DNA from: Verrucomicrobiales bacterium
GTDB taxonomy: Bacteria; Verrucomicrobiota; Verrucomicrobiia; Verrucomicrobiales; DEV007
Length of the DNA stretch: 64,000 nt
NCBI GenBank assembly: GCA_029213065.1
Contig: JARGPH010000021.1
Span: forward strand, 1-64,000
Direction of reading: 5' to 3'
Part shown: in pieces, positions 1 to 9,441 of the stretch
Numbering within the stretch: the first letter of the stretch is position 1
How the letters are laid out: each line of letters opens with the position of its first letter
Notes under the pieces: model-generated
Seen by the model: only the letters and a program-made list of their open reading frames with translations
The model's database searches: none
Told to the model about the DNA's origin: nothing
Translations under genes and position numbers: made by a program

Positions 1-1234
1 CGTTGGACTCGACGCCCATGATCGTCCCGGCGTGAGCGGCGAGGAGGAAGTGCGGCACTTGAGCGAGCATCGGGTTGGTGAGATCCTGAACCATCAGGGT
101 CATCCCGTGGGCTTTCGCCCAGCAGAGACTGAGAAGTGCGCCGGTCTGTGTTTTACAGGTCTTGAGGGCGACACCTGTCCAACCGAGCTCGCGTCCCATT
201 TTTACAAAACGCCAGTCATGAGCGCTTTCGTCCATGAAGAGTGGTTTGCGGGCGCTGACGCTGTGGACGTCGATGCGGTTGGCTTCGAGATCGTGGGGAA
301 AGGGTTGCTCGACGTAGAGAATTTTCTGGTAGGTGACAGGATCTTCGTCTTTGAGTCGATCGAGGATTTCGTTCACGTAGGAGGGATCCGTAACGGTGCA
401 GTTGAAATAGGTCGTGAGCCAGGTGACCCCTTCCTCCTGAGAGATTTGACCAATCTTCCGGAGGCGGTCGTAATCCCATTGCGCGTCATTTCCGCGGAGT
501 TTGATTTTGAGACAATCGAGGCCGTCTTCACGAATCCACTGGCGGAGGAGAACAGGGTAGCCGTCGTCCGGTTCGTCGCCGGTGAGTTCCTTTTCACTGA
601 TCGGGTCGAGGCCGCCAACGAGGTGCCAGACGGGGAGTTTCAGTTCCGGTTTCGAACTGAGAAAGGCATCCGGATAGAGCCCGTCGAAATTCACATCGTC
701 GGAGTCGGGTGTGATGAAATCACTGAGGTCACGCGACATGAAGTCGGCGTTGTAAGTGTCGTAGACGGGACACTCGTGCAGGTTTCCGTAGGCGTCGTGA
801 ACCGCGATGTCGAAGAGTGAAAAACAAACGAGGGCAGCAAGATGGGGAAGCGCTGCCTCTTTGTCGCGGCTTTCATTGAAGCTGTCCTGAAGCGGGTGGA
901 GCCGTTTTTCGATAAAATCGTAGCCGATTTCGATGGGGTGTCCGCTTTCGGGTCCATTTTGAAAGGCGTCGGCGATCGCGATCGTGAAATCCTTCATCGC
1001 GGTATGACGATTTTCGTAGTCGATATCGGATGGCCAGACCCAACCGACCGAAAGTGGCGTTTCGCCCCAGCCGACCGCCGTTTTGCCATTGGCATCTTCG
1101 ACGGTGATTTTCGCGCGGGCGCAGGTGACAGACTCGAGGACCTGGTTGCCGAATTTCAGCGGGACCCGCATCACCACGGGGATGAAATACAAACTGACTT
1201 CTCGAACGCGAACGGATTTGGGGTGAGTGGACAT
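1..1234 (-). CDS. Enolase-superfamily (mandelate racemase/muconate lactonizing type) protein, 3' end outside window
   Basis: I translated the reverse strand from an ATG at 1234 and the frame stays open to the window edge (411 codons), so the C-terminus is missing. The protein has the layout of the mandelate racemase/muconate lactonizing group: an N-terminal capping domain (about 1-150) and a TIM barrel with a KIK motif (K243, K245), the acidic pair E309 (VEQPF) and D335 (MDES), and a possible barrel lysine K358. The usual first metal ligand appears as Y276-F-N278 instead of D-x-N, which is odd. No signal peptide is visible, so it should be cytosolic. It lies 136 bp beyond the His-rich peptide at the distal end of the urea cluster, but nothing ties it to urea. 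Superfamily is clear; the substrate is unknown. Confidence 0.85.
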   Translation of the reverse strand, partial: MSTHPKSVRVREVSLYFIPVVMRVPLKFGNQVLESVTCARAKITVEDANGKTAVGWGETPLSVGWVWPSDIDYENRHTAMKDFTIAIADAFQNGPESGHPIEIGYDFIEKRLHPLQDSFNESRDKEAALPHLAALVCFSLFDIAVHDAYGNLHECPVYDTYNADFMSRDLSDFITPDSDDVNFDGLYPDAFLSSKPELKLPVWHLVGGLDPISEKELTGDEPDDGYPVLLRQWIREDGLDCLKIKLRGNDAQWDYDRLRKIGQISQEEGVTWLTTYFNCTVTDPSYVNEILDRLKDEDPVTYQKILYVEQPFPHDLEANRIDVHSVSARKPLFMDESAHDWRFVKMGRELGWTGVALKTCKTQTGALLSLCWAKAHGMTLMVQDLTNPMLAQVPHFLLAAHAGTIMGVESN

Positions 1235-1370
1235 AAAATGTCCCGAATTAAAGACGACGACGTCTCTTTCTTCAAGAGGCGTAATTGTCATCCCCGGGGC
1301 TGGCCTTTCGCCAACTGCGATGAGGAGGCTCCTCTTCCGGAACCGGGGAACGACCTCAGTCGGGTAATCG

Positions 1371-1550
1371 TTATTCGTGTCCGAGTTTTCGAACGAGCGT
1401 GACGAGACCGAATGCCACGATGGGGATGCAGATCAAAGCGGCCATTTTGAGATCGTCAAAGGGCCAGTGCTCGTGTCCGGGGTGTCCGGGATGGGCGGAG
1501 GCGGTAACGGTGGTTAGCAGGATCGTGGCGAGTGCAGTTGTCTTTTTCAT
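1371..1550 (-). CDS. Small His-rich exported/membrane peptide (59 aa) at end of urease operon
   Basis: A 59-residue reading frame starts at an ATG at 1550 and ends with TAA at 1371. The first 19 residues form a clear signal peptide (MKKTTALATILL..., ending A-S-A). The mature part starts with a His-rich stretch, HPGHPGHEHWPFDD, followed by a single hydrophobic segment (LKMAALICIPIVAFGLVTLV) and a short charged tail. It sits 34 bp downstream of ureD in the same direction. HupE/UreJ nickel transporters also carry HPGH/HTGH-like His motifs right after the signal peptide, so a periplasmic nickel-handling role is possible. This protein is far too short to be a permease. The function is inference; the gene call rests on signal peptide, operon position and composition. 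Confidence 0.65.
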   Translation of the reverse strand: MKKTTALATILLTTVTASAHPGHPGHEHWPFDDLKMAALICIPIVAFGLVTLVRKLGHE

Positions 1551-1584
1551 AGCTGAATGAGGTAAAGTTGGAGATGTTTTGAAA

Positions 1585-2439
1585 TCAAATTTTTCGAAAG
1601 TCGGTCTTCAGGAGTGGCAGGTCAGTGCTGATTTGCTTTCGAAGCTGAGTGGTGAGTCGACGCAGGATCAGGCTTGAGTTGGCGACGAGTCGAACCACGG
1701 CGAGTCGGGGGTGGAGCAGTGAAGCGCCTCCGTGGTAGTCTTCGCCTTCCGCCTCGGCGATTTTGGCAGCGTTGGCGACGGCTTTCGCGGTGTCGGTTTC
1801 ACTTCCCGAAATCCAGATTGCGGCATAGTAGCAAACCTCCCACCCGGGGACCGAGAGCTGCCAGTTGCCGTGAGGTGAGCCGGGCTCGAGAACGCAGCGC
1901 TCGCGAACGAGTTGTTCCCCGTCACGGTGAATTTCGAGGATGGTTTCGAGTCTGCGAAATTGCTGGTTTTCGCCATGGGCGATGCGACCCGGTGCGAGGG
2001 TGTCGAGAAAAACCATCGATGAATCAGCTTCGAGCCGGATTACGGTGTTCTGCCGGACGTCGCTGTCGCGGTGGGGAATCGTTATTTCGGGCCAGTAGTC
2101 GAGCCATGAGCCATTGCCTAGGGTGAAGCGCTGGTTCAGTTCTGCGCGTCCCCGGGGCATGGTGTGATACCGGCTCGCGCTGGGCGAGGTCAGGGCAACT
2201 TTCGCGTGGTCACCGACGTCGACCGAGAGGGTAAGCTCATCGTTGGCGAAGAGGCCCGCGGTGGGATTGACAAGCTGGAGGCTGAGAACCGGATCGTTCC
2301 AATAAGGTTTGCCGATATGACAGAGCCCCCCTGCTTTACGTCGAGTCAGGATGGTGCGCTCACGATCATCATCGTGGCGGAACTCGATGCCGACATCGCT
2401 CTGCAAACTGCCGGACGCTGCGGGAGGGGAAAGGCTCAT
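1585..2439 (-). CDS. ureD: Urease accessory protein UreD (UreH)
   Basis: This 284-residue protein is the urease chaperone that binds apo-urease and, with UreF and UreG, delivers nickel. The family pattern is visible: the NPTAGLFANDE segment (like the NPTGG...D motif of UreD), an SPSASRYHTM segment, and GRIAHGE in the middle. Length is typical for UreD. The start codon overlaps the ureG stop as ATGA at 2436-2439, which indicates translational coupling. It is the last of the urease genes, whereas in many bacteria ureD comes first. It is followed after 34 bp by a small His-rich membrane peptide. Confidence 0.93.
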   Translation of the reverse strand: MSLSPPAASGSLQSDVGIEFRHDDDRERTILTRRKAGGLCHIGKPYWNDPVLSLQLVNPTAGLFANDELTLSVDVGDHAKVALTSPSASRYHTMPRGRAELNQRFTLGNGSWLDYWPEITIPHRDSDVRQNTVIRLEADSSMVFLDTLAPGRIAHGENQQFRRLETILEIHRDGEQLVRERCVLEPGSPHGNWQLSVPGWEVCYYAAIWISGSETDTAKAVANAAKIAEAEGEDYHGGASLLHPRLAVVRLVANSSLILRRLTTQLRKQISTDLPLLKTDFRKI

Positions 2440-3092
2440 ATCGGAGCGGTGGTTTCGACATCTGTGAAAAGCACTTCGCGGTCGAACCAGGCGAACAGTT
2501 TCTCGAGAGCGATCCCGCTTTTCAGATCGGTCATGAGAAAAGTGCGGTCGCCCCGTTTGGCGCGGCAGTCTTCTTTCATCTGTTCGACGTCGGCGCCGAC
2601 ATACTGAGCGAGCTCGACCTTGTTGACGATGAGTAGGTCGGAGGTGGCAATGGCAGGGCCTCCTTTGCGGGGAATATCGTCTCCCTCGGTTACGTCGATC
2701 ACATAGATGAAAACGTCAGCAAGTTCAGGTGAGAACACGGCGGTGAGGTTGTCACCACCACTTTCGATGAGGATCAGTTCGAGCCCGTCGAAGCGCGATT
2801 GCATGACCTCAACGGCGTCGAGATTCATTGAGATGTCATCGCGAATTGCGGTGTGTGGACAGCCGCCGGTTTCGACCCCGAGGATGCGTGACTCCGGCAG
2901 CGCCGAGTGGCGAATCAGCATTTTGGCATCTTCCTGGGTATAGATGTCATTGGTGATCACGGCCATGTTGCGCGTCGTTCCGTAGCGTTCGCAAAGCTTC
3001 AAACAGAGAGTGGATTTTCCTGAGCCGACGGGGCCTCCGATACCGACGCGGATCGCTTTTCGAGAAGTGGGTGAATTCGGGGATGAGTCCAT
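2436..3092 (-). CDS. ureG: Urease accessory GTPase UreG
   Basis: UreG is the SIMIBI-class GTPase that drives nickel insertion into urease. The P-loop GPVGSGKST is at residues 20-28, the CPH nickel-binding motif is C78-P79-H80 in GGCPHTAIRDD, and an ESGGDN motif follows. I chose the ATG at 3092 (218 aa): the open frame extends to 3191, but that extension overlaps the end of ureF and looks unlike any UreG N-terminus, while 218 aa fits the family. Little His-rich extension is present at the N-terminus, so nickel storage by this protein is unlikely. It overlaps ureD by 4 bp and starts 13 bp after ureF. Confidence 0.95.
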   Translation of the reverse strand: MDSSPNSPTSRKAIRVGIGGPVGSGKSTLCLKLCERYGTTRNMAVITNDIYTQEDAKMLIRHSALPESRILGVETGGCPHTAIRDDISMNLDAVEVMQSRFDGLELILIESGGDNLTAVFSPELADVFIYVIDVTEGDDIPRKGGPAIATSDLLIVNKVELAQYVGADVEQMKEDCRAKRGDRTFLMTDLKSGIALEKLFAWFDREVLFTDVETTAPI

Positions 3093-3105
3093 AAATGGGG
3101 GAATG

Positions 3106-3822
3106 TTAGGAAAGAAACATGCGTGCGGGAGCGCGTTCGTGGCGGGAGGCGGCAATGTCCCACACAGGATTAAAGCTGCCGAGTTCGTCATCGCTTCGAT
3201 TGAGACAATCGTTCAGGTGCGGGAGGATTCCGGCGAGCGCTTCGTGGAGAAGTTTCTGGGTCGCCTGCGGGCCGACGGGGAGGAGCTTGAGTGAGGCCTG
3301 GACGAGACCGCTGTAGGTTTGGTAGGCGAGAGAAAGCAAGGCGCCGCGTACCGGGATATCCGAATACGCTGCAATCATCCCGATAACAACGGGAGCCTGA
3401 AAATGCGGAAGCGTCAGGAGTTTTTCCTCCGACCAGGTCTCGCCGTAGACCCTCAATTGCTGGCGGCCGATCGTTGAGGTGGCTTCGCGGATCTGGCGGC
3501 TCGGGCGCAGGGCCCATGAAAGCCGGTCGAGTCGGGCGAGTTCGTCTTCCCGTGCATCGAGTGCCGCGGCGTGCGCTTTGGCGACGAGAGGGAGATCAAT
3601 CTGGCGGAGACTGTGGGCGACATCGCGCATGAGGAATCGGCCGAGACTCTCTGCATCACGAACCATTCCCATTTGGACGACGCCTTCGAGACCGGCGGAA
3701 TGGGCGTAGGCGCCGACCGGGAGGGCGCTGTCAGAAAGATGGAGGAGTGGTGCGATCCAGGCGAAATCGTTGAGGGGATCCTCGATTCCATCGCTCTCCG
3801 GTTGCGGGTGGGTGGTCGCCAT
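3106..3822 (-). CDS. ureF: Urease accessory protein UreF
   Basis: UreF (238 aa) bridges UreD-urease and UreG and acts as a checkpoint for nickel loading. The family's N-terminal pattern is visible: LLHLSDSALPVGAYAHSAGLE (about residues 25-45), then the all-helical body. It starts 2 bp after the ureE stop and ends 13 bp before the ureG start, within an uninterrupted minus-strand operon. Length is usual for the family. Confidence 0.93.
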   Translation of the reverse strand: MATTHPQPESDGIEDPLNDFAWIAPLLHLSDSALPVGAYAHSAGLEGVVQMGMVRDAESLGRFLMRDVAHSLRQIDLPLVAKAHAAALDAREDELARLDRLSWALRPSRQIREATSTIGRQQLRVYGETWSEEKLLTLPHFQAPVVIGMIAAYSDIPVRGALLSLAYQTYSGLVQASLKLLPVGPQATQKLLHEALAGILPHLNDCLNRSDDELGSFNPVWDIAASRHERAPARMFLS

Positions 3823-3824
3823 GG

Positions 3825-4247
3825 TCAGTGCTGATGGCTGTGCATCTTGCAGCGGAAGATGTCGTTGCGGAAGGCGTAGGGAATGCCGATGCGCTCGAGT
3901 GAGGCGGCGAGGGTGTCGAGGCGTTCGAGGATAATCTCGTCGTCACGGACTTCAACGGGGAGGTGCTGATTACCCAGATACCAGCCGATTTTAGCTGCCA
4001 TTTCAGTGGTATCCGGCATGGGAATGACGAGGACATCCTCCGGTGTCTGTTCGATCAGAAAGACCTTCCCCGCGTTGCCGCCGTCGAGAAGCGCGCCGTG
4101 AGTGACGGTTACTTCGAGATCGACGGCGAGTTCGGTGCCATCCTCGGCGCGAGCCCGCCATCGGCGTTTGTAAAGGGTGTGACGATCCACCTGTACGGTG
4201 ATCGGTTCCGTCGCCTCCGTTGAAGTATTGCGTATCAACAGCGCCAT
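3825..4247 (-). CDS. ureE: Urease accessory protein UreE (nickel metallochaperone)
   Basis: UreE (140 aa) is the nickel-carrying metallochaperone of the urease system. The N-terminal half holds a substrate-peptide-like beta domain (RRWRARAEDGTELAVDLE). The C-terminal ferredoxin-like domain contains YLGNQHLPVEV, where the conserved nickel-site His of the family is expected. The tail ends in KMHSHQH, a short His cluster rather than the long poly-His tail of Klebsiella UreE. It starts 3 bp after the ureC stop and ends 2 bp before ureF. Confidence 0.93.
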   Translation of the reverse strand: MALLIRNTSTEATEPITVQVDRHTLYKRRWRARAEDGTELAVDLEVTVTHGALLDGGNAGKVFLIEQTPEDVLVIPMPDTTEMAAKIGWYLGNQHLPVEVRDDEIILERLDTLAASLERIGIPYAFRNDIFRCKMHSHQH

Positions 4248-4250
4248 TTT

Positions 4251-6020
4251 CTAAAACAGAAAGTAACGTTGCGCCAGTGGCACCTCGGAGAGTGGTTCAC
4301 AGGTGAGGACTTCGCCGTCGGCTTTGACAGTGTAGGTTTCCGGGTCAATTTCGATATCCGGTGTGCTGTCGTTAAACATCATTTCGGCCTTTCCAATGTT
4401 ACGGGTCGCGCTGATTGGGACGAGACGTTTTGCGACGTTGATCTCCTCGGCGAGGCCGTTGTCGAGAGCTGCCTGACTGACAAAGGTGATACTGGTGCGG
4501 GACCGGGCTTTGCCATGAGCGGCGAACTGCTTGCGGTAAAAAGTTGGCTGCGGGGTTGGGATCGAGGCGTTGGGATCCCCCATGTTGGCAAGGGCGATCA
4601 TGCCCCCTTTGAGGACCTGTTCCGGTTTGACGCCGAAAAACATCGGTTTCCAGAGAACGATATCGGCGAGTTTGCCAACCATGAGCGAGCCGATTTCACT
4701 CGCCATGCCGTGGGCGATCGCGGGGTTGATGGTGTATTTTGAAATGTAACGCAGGGCGCGAAAATTGTCGGCTGCGGCGTGTTCCCCATCGGTGGCGAGT
4801 GTTCCGAATTGCAGCTTCATTTTGTGCGCGGTCTGCCAGGTGCGACTGATCACTTCACCGACGCGGCCCATTGCCTGACTGTCGGAGGCGATCATGGAAA
4901 TGGCACCACGATCGTGAAGAATGTCCTCGGCGGCGATTGTTTGCGGCCGGATCCGTGATTCGGCAAAGGCGACGTCCTCGGGAATTTTGGAATCGAGGTG
5001 GTGGCAGACCATGAGCATATCGAGATGCTCGTCGATCGTGTTGATCGTGAATGGTCGCGTTGGATTGGTCGACGAAGGGAGCACGTTGGGGTGCGAACAG
5101 ACCTTGAGAATATCGGGGGCGTGCCCTCCGCCGGCTCCTTCGGAGTGGTAGGTGTGAATGGTGCGCCCGGCGATGGCGGCGAGAGTGTCCTCGACGTAGC
5201 CGGATTCGTTAAGAGTGTCTGTGTGAATCGCCACCTGGATATCCATTTCGTCGGCGACGGAAAGGCAGGCATCGATCGCCGCCGGGGTTGTCCCCCAATC
5301 CTCGTGTAACTTCAGTCCGATCGCACCGGCAAGGATTTGTTCGCGAAGCGGTTCAGGGGTCGCGCAGTTCCCTTTCCCGAGGAACCCGAGATTGACCGGG
5401 TATTCGTCGGCGGCCTCGAGCATGCGGTGAATGTTCCATTTACCGGGAGTGCACGTCGTGGCGTTCGTGCCCGTCGCGGGACCGGTTCCGCCACCGAGCA
5501 TCGTCGTCGTCCCGCTCGCGATCGCCTCGTCGATTTGTTGAGGACAAATAAAGTGAATGTGAGAGTCGATTCCACCGGCAGTGACGATCATGCCTTCACC
5601 GGCGATGGCTTCGGTGCCGGCTCCGATGATCATGGAATCAAAGGTGCCGGTTTCGGGATCGGCGATTTTGGAGCCGATCCCATCCTGAATACCGGGGTTG
5701 CCGGCATGGCCGATTCCGACGATGCGTCCCGCCCGGATTCCGATGTCGGCGCGAACGATCCCGATCTCGGCGTCGAGGATCAGGGCATTGGTGATGACGA
5801 CGTCGAGCGACTCGGCGTCGAGTGCGGTCGATGACTGGCCCATGCCGTCGCGTATGACTTTACCGCCGCCGAATTTGACTTCGTTGCCGTAGCCACCGGA
5901 TTCGGCGATGAAGTCGCGTTCGACTTCGATGAGGAGATTGGTGTCACCCAACCGGACCTGGTCTCCGACGGTTGGACCATAGGTTTCGGCGTATTGTTGA
6001 CGTGGGATCTTTAGTGACAT
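4251..6020 (-). CDS. ureC: Urease subunit alpha (UreC), catalytic
   Basis: UreC carries the dinuclear nickel site that hydrolyses urea to ammonia and carbamate. All active-site residues of the well-studied Klebsiella enzyme are present with a constant offset of about +20: H154 and H156 (SHIHF), K237 (the carbamylated lysine in GLKLHEDWG), H239, H266 (AIHTD), H292 ([10 protein letters not shown]), H340 (MVCHHLD) and D380 (IASDSQAMG). Length is 589 residues, slightly longer than the usual 567-570. The extra residues lie before the HxH motif, around residues 105-140. ureA, ureB and ureC are separate genes, as in most bacteria. It begins 16 bp after ureB. Confidence 0.98.
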   Translation of the reverse strand: MSLKIPRQQYAETYGPTVGDQVRLGDTNLLIEVERDFIAESGGYGNEVKFGGGKVIRDGMGQSSTALDAESLDVVITNALILDAEIGIVRADIGIRAGRIVGIGHAGNPGIQDGIGSKIADPETGTFDSMIIGAGTEAIAGEGMIVTAGGIDSHIHFICPQQIDEAIASGTTTMLGGGTGPATGTNATTCTPGKWNIHRMLEAADEYPVNLGFLGKGNCATPEPLREQILAGAIGLKLHEDWGTTPAAIDACLSVADEMDIQVAIHTDTLNESGYVEDTLAAIAGRTIHTYHSEGAGGGHAPDILKVCSHPNVLPSSTNPTRPFTINTIDEHLDMLMVCHHLDSKIPEDVAFAESRIRPQTIAAEDILHDRGAISMIASDSQAMGRVGEVISRTWQTAHKMKLQFGTLATDGEHAAADNFRALRYISKYTINPAIAHGMASEIGSLMVGKLADIVLWKPMFFGVKPEQVLKGGMIALANMGDPNASIPTPQPTFYRKQFAAHGKARSRTSITFVSQAALDNGLAEEINVAKRLVPISATRNIGKAEMMFNDSTPDIEIDPETYTVKADGEVLTCEPLSEVPLAQRYFLF

Positions 6021-6036
6021 GATGAAATCGATCGGT

Positions 6037-6351
6037 TCAGTCGAGAGTGCCGTTAATTTTGCCGTTCAGGCCCCAAACGGTGCGGCTTCCCGCGAGCGCG
6101 ACCAGTTCGACTTCGCGCTCTTCTCCGGGTTCGAAACGGATCGCTGTTCCCGCCGGTATATTGAGACGGAATCCGCGGGCGGCGGCGCGATCAAAAGTGA
6201 GCGAGGAGTTAACTTCAAAAAAATGAAAGTGGCTCCCGACCTGGATGGGACGGTCACCGGTGTTGGCAACAATGAGGTCGCGACATTCGAGTCCGTCATT
6301 CGCGGAGATCGGATCGGCGCCGGGCTGGGTGATGATTTCTCCGGGAATCAT
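6037..6351 (-). CDS. ureB: Urease subunit beta (UreB)
   Basis: UreB (104 aa) is a structural subunit of the urease heterotrimer. The family signature is obvious: start MIPGEI, then [11 protein letters not shown] and the [12 protein letters not shown] segment. Its start codon overlaps the ureA stop (6348-6351), as expected for coupled stoichiometric translation. Confidence 0.97.
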   Translation of the reverse strand: MIPGEIITQPGADPISANDGLECRDLIVANTGDRPIQVGSHFHFFEVNSSLTFDRAAARGFRLNIPAGTAIRFEPGEEREVELVALAGSRTVWGLNGKINGTLD

Positions 6352-6650
6352 TGGATCGGTTGATGAACGGTAACCAGCTTGGTGCCGTCGGGGAAAGTTG
6401 CCTCGGCCTGGACCTCGTGGATCATTTCCGCGATACCATCCATGACGTCGTCGCGGGTGAGGATGCGGGTGCCTTCATCCATGAGTTGGGCGACTGATTT
6501 CCCGTCGCGGGCGCCTTCGAGAATTTCGTAGGTGATGATGGCGATGGCTTCGGGGTAGTTGAGCTTAAGCCCCCTTGCCTGACGCCGTCTTGCCAGATCG
6601 GCGGCGACAACAACCATCAGTTTCTCCTGTTCGCGTGGTGAGAGATGCAT
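6348..6650 (-). CDS. ureA: Urease subunit gamma (UreA)
   Basis: UreA (100 aa) is the smallest urease subunit. It begins [11 protein letters not shown] and contains [23 protein letters not shown] and the C-terminal [15 protein letters not shown] segment typical of gamma subunits. It follows urtE by 28 bp on the same strand, which puts structural urease genes directly behind the urea transporter. Confidence 0.97.
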   Translation of the reverse strand: MHLSPREQEKLMVVVAADLARRRQARGLKLNYPEAIAIITYEILEGARDGKSVAQLMDEGTRILTRDDVMDGIAEMIHEVQAEATFPDGTKLVTVHQPIQ

Positions 6651-6678
6651 GAAAGAAAATCAATTCGAAAGGAGGATG

Positions 6679-7398
6679 CTAAACCGAGAGGTATTTGGCA
6701 ATGATTTCGTCGGTGAGTTCGTCAATACTGCCGTTTTCGACGACGCTGCCGCGCTCCATAATGTAAAAACGGTCTGAGACGGCCTTGGCGAAATCGAGAT
6801 ACTGTTCGACGAGGAGGATACTCATCTTGTGTTTCTCCTTGAGGTAAATAATGGCGTCTTCGATCTGGTCGATGATGGAAGGCTGGATTCCTTCGGTCGG
6901 TTCGTCGAGAAGCAGTAGAGAGGGATTCGTGAGGAGGGCGCGACCGATCGCGAGCTGCTGCTGCTGACCGCCGGAGAGAACGCCGCCCTTGCGGTTGCGC
7001 ATATCCTTGAGAACAGGAAACAGTTCAAAGACTTCGTCGAGGTGGGCGAGGCCGGCTTTTTTGTGAATTGTCAGGCTGACCTTGAGGTTCTCCCAGACGC
7101 TGAGGTTCGAGAAAATGTCGCGTCCCTGGGGAACGTAGGCGATGCCTCCGCGGGCCCGTTTTTCGGTGCTGACACTGTTGAGCGGTTCGGCATCGAAACT
7201 GATCACACCACTCGTCGCCTTGACGATTCCCATGATCGTTCTCAGCGCTGTGGTCTTTCCGACTCCGTTGCGTCCCAGTAGTGAGACGACCTGACTTTGA
7301 GGCACCTCGATATCGACGCCGCGCAGGATAAGGGACTCGTCATATCCGGCGTCGATGGATTTAAGTTGAAGTTTGGCCGTGGAGGCAGTGTCGTTCAT
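6679..7398 (-). CDS. urtE: Urea ABC transporter ATP-binding protein UrtE
   Basis: This 239-residue ATPase is the LivF-like subunit of the Urt urea importer. It has Walker A GRNGVGKTT (about 42-50), the signature LSGGQQQQLAIGRAL, Walker B LLLLDEPTEGI and the H-loop residue usually His seen here as E in LLVEQYLD, as in LivF-type proteins. The assignment to UrtE rests on its place directly after urtD and before ureA. Confidence 0.95.
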   Translation of the reverse strand: MNDTASTAKLQLKSIDAGYDESLILRGVDIEVPQSQVVSLLGRNGVGKTTALRTIMGIVKATSGVISFDAEPLNSVSTEKRARGGIAYVPQGRDIFSNLSVWENLKVSLTIHKKAGLAHLDEVFELFPVLKDMRNRKGGVLSGGQQQQLAIGRALLTNPSLLLLDEPTEGIQPSIIDQIEDAIIYLKEKHKMSILLVEQYLDFAKAVSDRFYIMERGSVVENGSIDELTDEIIAKYLSV

Positions 7399-7416
7399 GA
7401 CTTGGCGGGTGACAGG

Positions 7417-8217
7417 TTAGGCCGCGTCCTCGTGCTTAGAGCGACCGAGGTAGACTTCTTTAACGACCGGGTCATTGGCGACATCCGAGAAGGTGCCCTC
7501 TTTGAGGACGTGCCCCTGATGCAGCACGGTGACTTTTTTAGCGATCTGACGGATGAACACCATATCGTGTTCGATGACCATGATGCTGTGTTTGCCACGC
7601 AGGCCGATGAGCAGTTCAGCGGTGCGTTCTGTTTCTTCGTCACTCATCCCCGCAGCAGGTTCATCAACGAGGAGGATGCGTGGCCTCTGGGCGAGCAGCA
7701 TGCCGATTTCGAGCCATTGTTTCTGGCCGTGTGAGAGGCTGCCGGCAAGTTCATGGCGACGGTCTGCGAGTCGGGTCAGCTCGAGGACCTCTTCGATCTC
7801 TTCGCGGTCCGCCGCGGTCTCCTTGTAGAAAAGGGTCTTGAGGACGCCGCGGTTGCGATTCAGTGAGAGCACGAAATTTTCATAGACGGTGTGCTGGGTG
7901 TAGACACTGGGAGTCTGAAATTTCCGGGCAATGCCGAGGCGATTGACTTCGTACTCACGCATCTTCGTGAGATCGAGATCGTGTCCGTCATCCTGGTGGT
8001 AGGTGAGAGTGCCTTCGTCGGGGCGGGTGCGCCCCGTGATCAGGTCCATGAAGGTGCTTTTGCCGGCACCGTTGGGCCCGATGATGGTGCGCAGTTCCCC
8101 TTCCCCGAGATAGAAATTGAGGTCGTTGATCGCGCGAAAGCCATCGAAGGATTTGGTGACGGACTCGACGGAGAGAACCAGGTCGGTGTCACGATAAAGC
8201 GGGGCGTGGGAATCCAT
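7417..8217 (-). CDS. urtD: Urea ABC transporter ATP-binding protein UrtD
   Basis: UrtD (266 aa) is the LivG-like ATPase of the urea importer. Walker A is GPNGAGKST, the signature is LSHGQKQWLEIGMLL (LSHGQ is typical of UrtD), Walker B is ILLVDEPAAGM, and the H-loop is VIEHD. It starts 3 bp after urtC ends. With UrtE it forms the nucleotide-binding pair for the UrtB-UrtC membrane channel. Confidence 0.95.
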   Translation of the reverse strand: MDSHAPLYRDTDLVLSVESVTKSFDGFRAINDLNFYLGEGELRTIIGPNGAGKSTFMDLITGRTRPDEGTLTYHQDDGHDLDLTKMREYEVNRLGIARKFQTPSVYTQHTVYENFVLSLNRNRGVLKTLFYKETAADREEIEEVLELTRLADRRHELAGSLSHGQKQWLEIGMLLAQRPRILLVDEPAAGMSDEETERTAELLIGLRGKHSIMVIEHDMVFIRQIAKKVTVLHQGHVLKEGTFSDVANDPVVKEVYLGRSKHEDAA

Positions 8218-8220
8218 AAT

Positions 8221-9390
8221 TCAGGAGGTGGCTTTTTCGATTTCGCCCGGAGCTTCTGTATCGTCTGTGCTTCCGGTATCTGCGGGAGAGGTTTTTGATT
8301 TCCGCCTCGCGAGGAAGGCTTTTCCCTGCGCCCAGAGGCCGACGATTCCGTTGGGCATGAAGAGAACAACAAAGACAAAGAGGAAGCCGAGGATGATCAG
8401 CCAGGTATCGGGGTAGGCTTTGGTGCTCCAGCTTTTCAGCATGTTGACGAGGACCGCGCCGATGATGGGGCCGATCTTGGTGCCGCGTCCTCCCACAGCG
8501 ACCCAGACGACGATATCGAGGCCTTTCGTCGGCCACATTTCACCGGGGTTGATGATACCTGCCTGCGGCACAAACAGAGCACCCGCCATCCCCGCGATCA
8601 TCGCGGAGAGGACGAAGATGAAAACTTTGAAGTGAGTTGTCGAATAGCCTGAAAAGCGGACGCGGTTTTCGGAGTCGCGGATCGCTTTCTGAATTTTTCC
8701 AAACTTGGTCTGGAGGAGCCAGGCGACGAGCCAGTAAACTCCAATGAGGAGGGCTCCCGAAGCGATAAAGAGTCCGCGGGCAGTTCCGTCGGATCGGATG
8801 TCCGCCCCGAAGATAAATTTAAAATCGGTGAAGCCGTTGTTGCCGCCGAAGGTGAAGTCATTGCGGAAAAAGAGGAGTGCGGCTGCGTAGGTGAGTGCCT
8901 GTGTCAGGATCGAGAAATAGACGCCTTTGATGCGCGAGCGGAAGGCGAGGACGCCGAAGATGAAAGCAACAAGCCCGGGGACGAGAAGCGCTGCCGCGAC
9001 TGCGAAGAAGGGATTGTAGAACGGTTTCCAGTGCGCCGGGAGTTCGGTGTATCCTAGGAAAACCATGAAGTCGGGGAGTGTGCTTTTATAGGCACCCAGC
9101 TCGCCGATCATGAGCATGAGATACATACCAAAGGCATAGCCGCCGAGAGCGAAGAAGAGACACTGACCGAGACAGAGGAGTCCGGTGTAACCCCAGAGGA
9201 CATTGAGGCTCATCGCAAGGACGGCGTAACAGAGATATTTTCCCCAGACGCTCAGCTGGAAGGAGGAGACGTGCAGGGCGTTACCTTCGGGAACGAAGGC
9301 GTTGAGTATTGGCAGTGCGGCAATGAGGATGAGAAGGCCGATGAACACCGCACCTTCGGCCTTGTTGTCTACTGGGAGAAGGCGATTCAT
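8221..9390 (-). CDS. urtC: Urea ABC transporter permease UrtC
   Basis: UrtC (389 aa) is the LivM-like permease. It is strongly hydrophobic, with about ten membrane segments and the branched-chain-type permease motif near residues 290-310 ([15 protein letters not shown]). The C-terminus ends in a charged tail of about 30 residues ([10 protein letters not shown]...). It lies 51 bp downstream of urtB. Confidence 0.94.
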   Translation of the reverse strand: MNRLLPVDNKAEGAVFIGLLILIAALPILNAFVPEGNALHVSSFQLSVWGKYLCYAVLAMSLNVLWGYTGLLCLGQCLFFALGGYAFGMYLMLMIGELGAYKSTLPDFMVFLGYTELPAHWKPFYNPFFAVAAALLVPGLVAFIFGVLAFRSRIKGVYFSILTQALTYAAALLFFRNDFTFGGNNGFTDFKFIFGADIRSDGTARGLFIASGALLIGVYWLVAWLLQTKFGKIQKAIRDSENRVRFSGYSTTHFKVFIFVLSAMIAGMAGALFVPQAGIINPGEMWPTKGLDIVVWVAVGGRGTKIGPIIGAVLVNMLKSWSTKAYPDTWLIILGFLFVFVVLFMPNGIVGLWAQGKAFLARRKSKTSPADTGSTDDTEAPGEIEKATS

Positions 9391-9441
9391 TTTATCAAAG
9401 TTAGCGATGGAATAAACAGGTTCAGGCCGGAGTTGAGGATC

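Noticed and set aside
32-1402. Two long open frames on the plus strand (32-820 and 842-1402)
   Set aside because: They lie opposite the enolase-superfamily gene, which has clear motifs on the minus strand. The plus-strand proteins show no family features.
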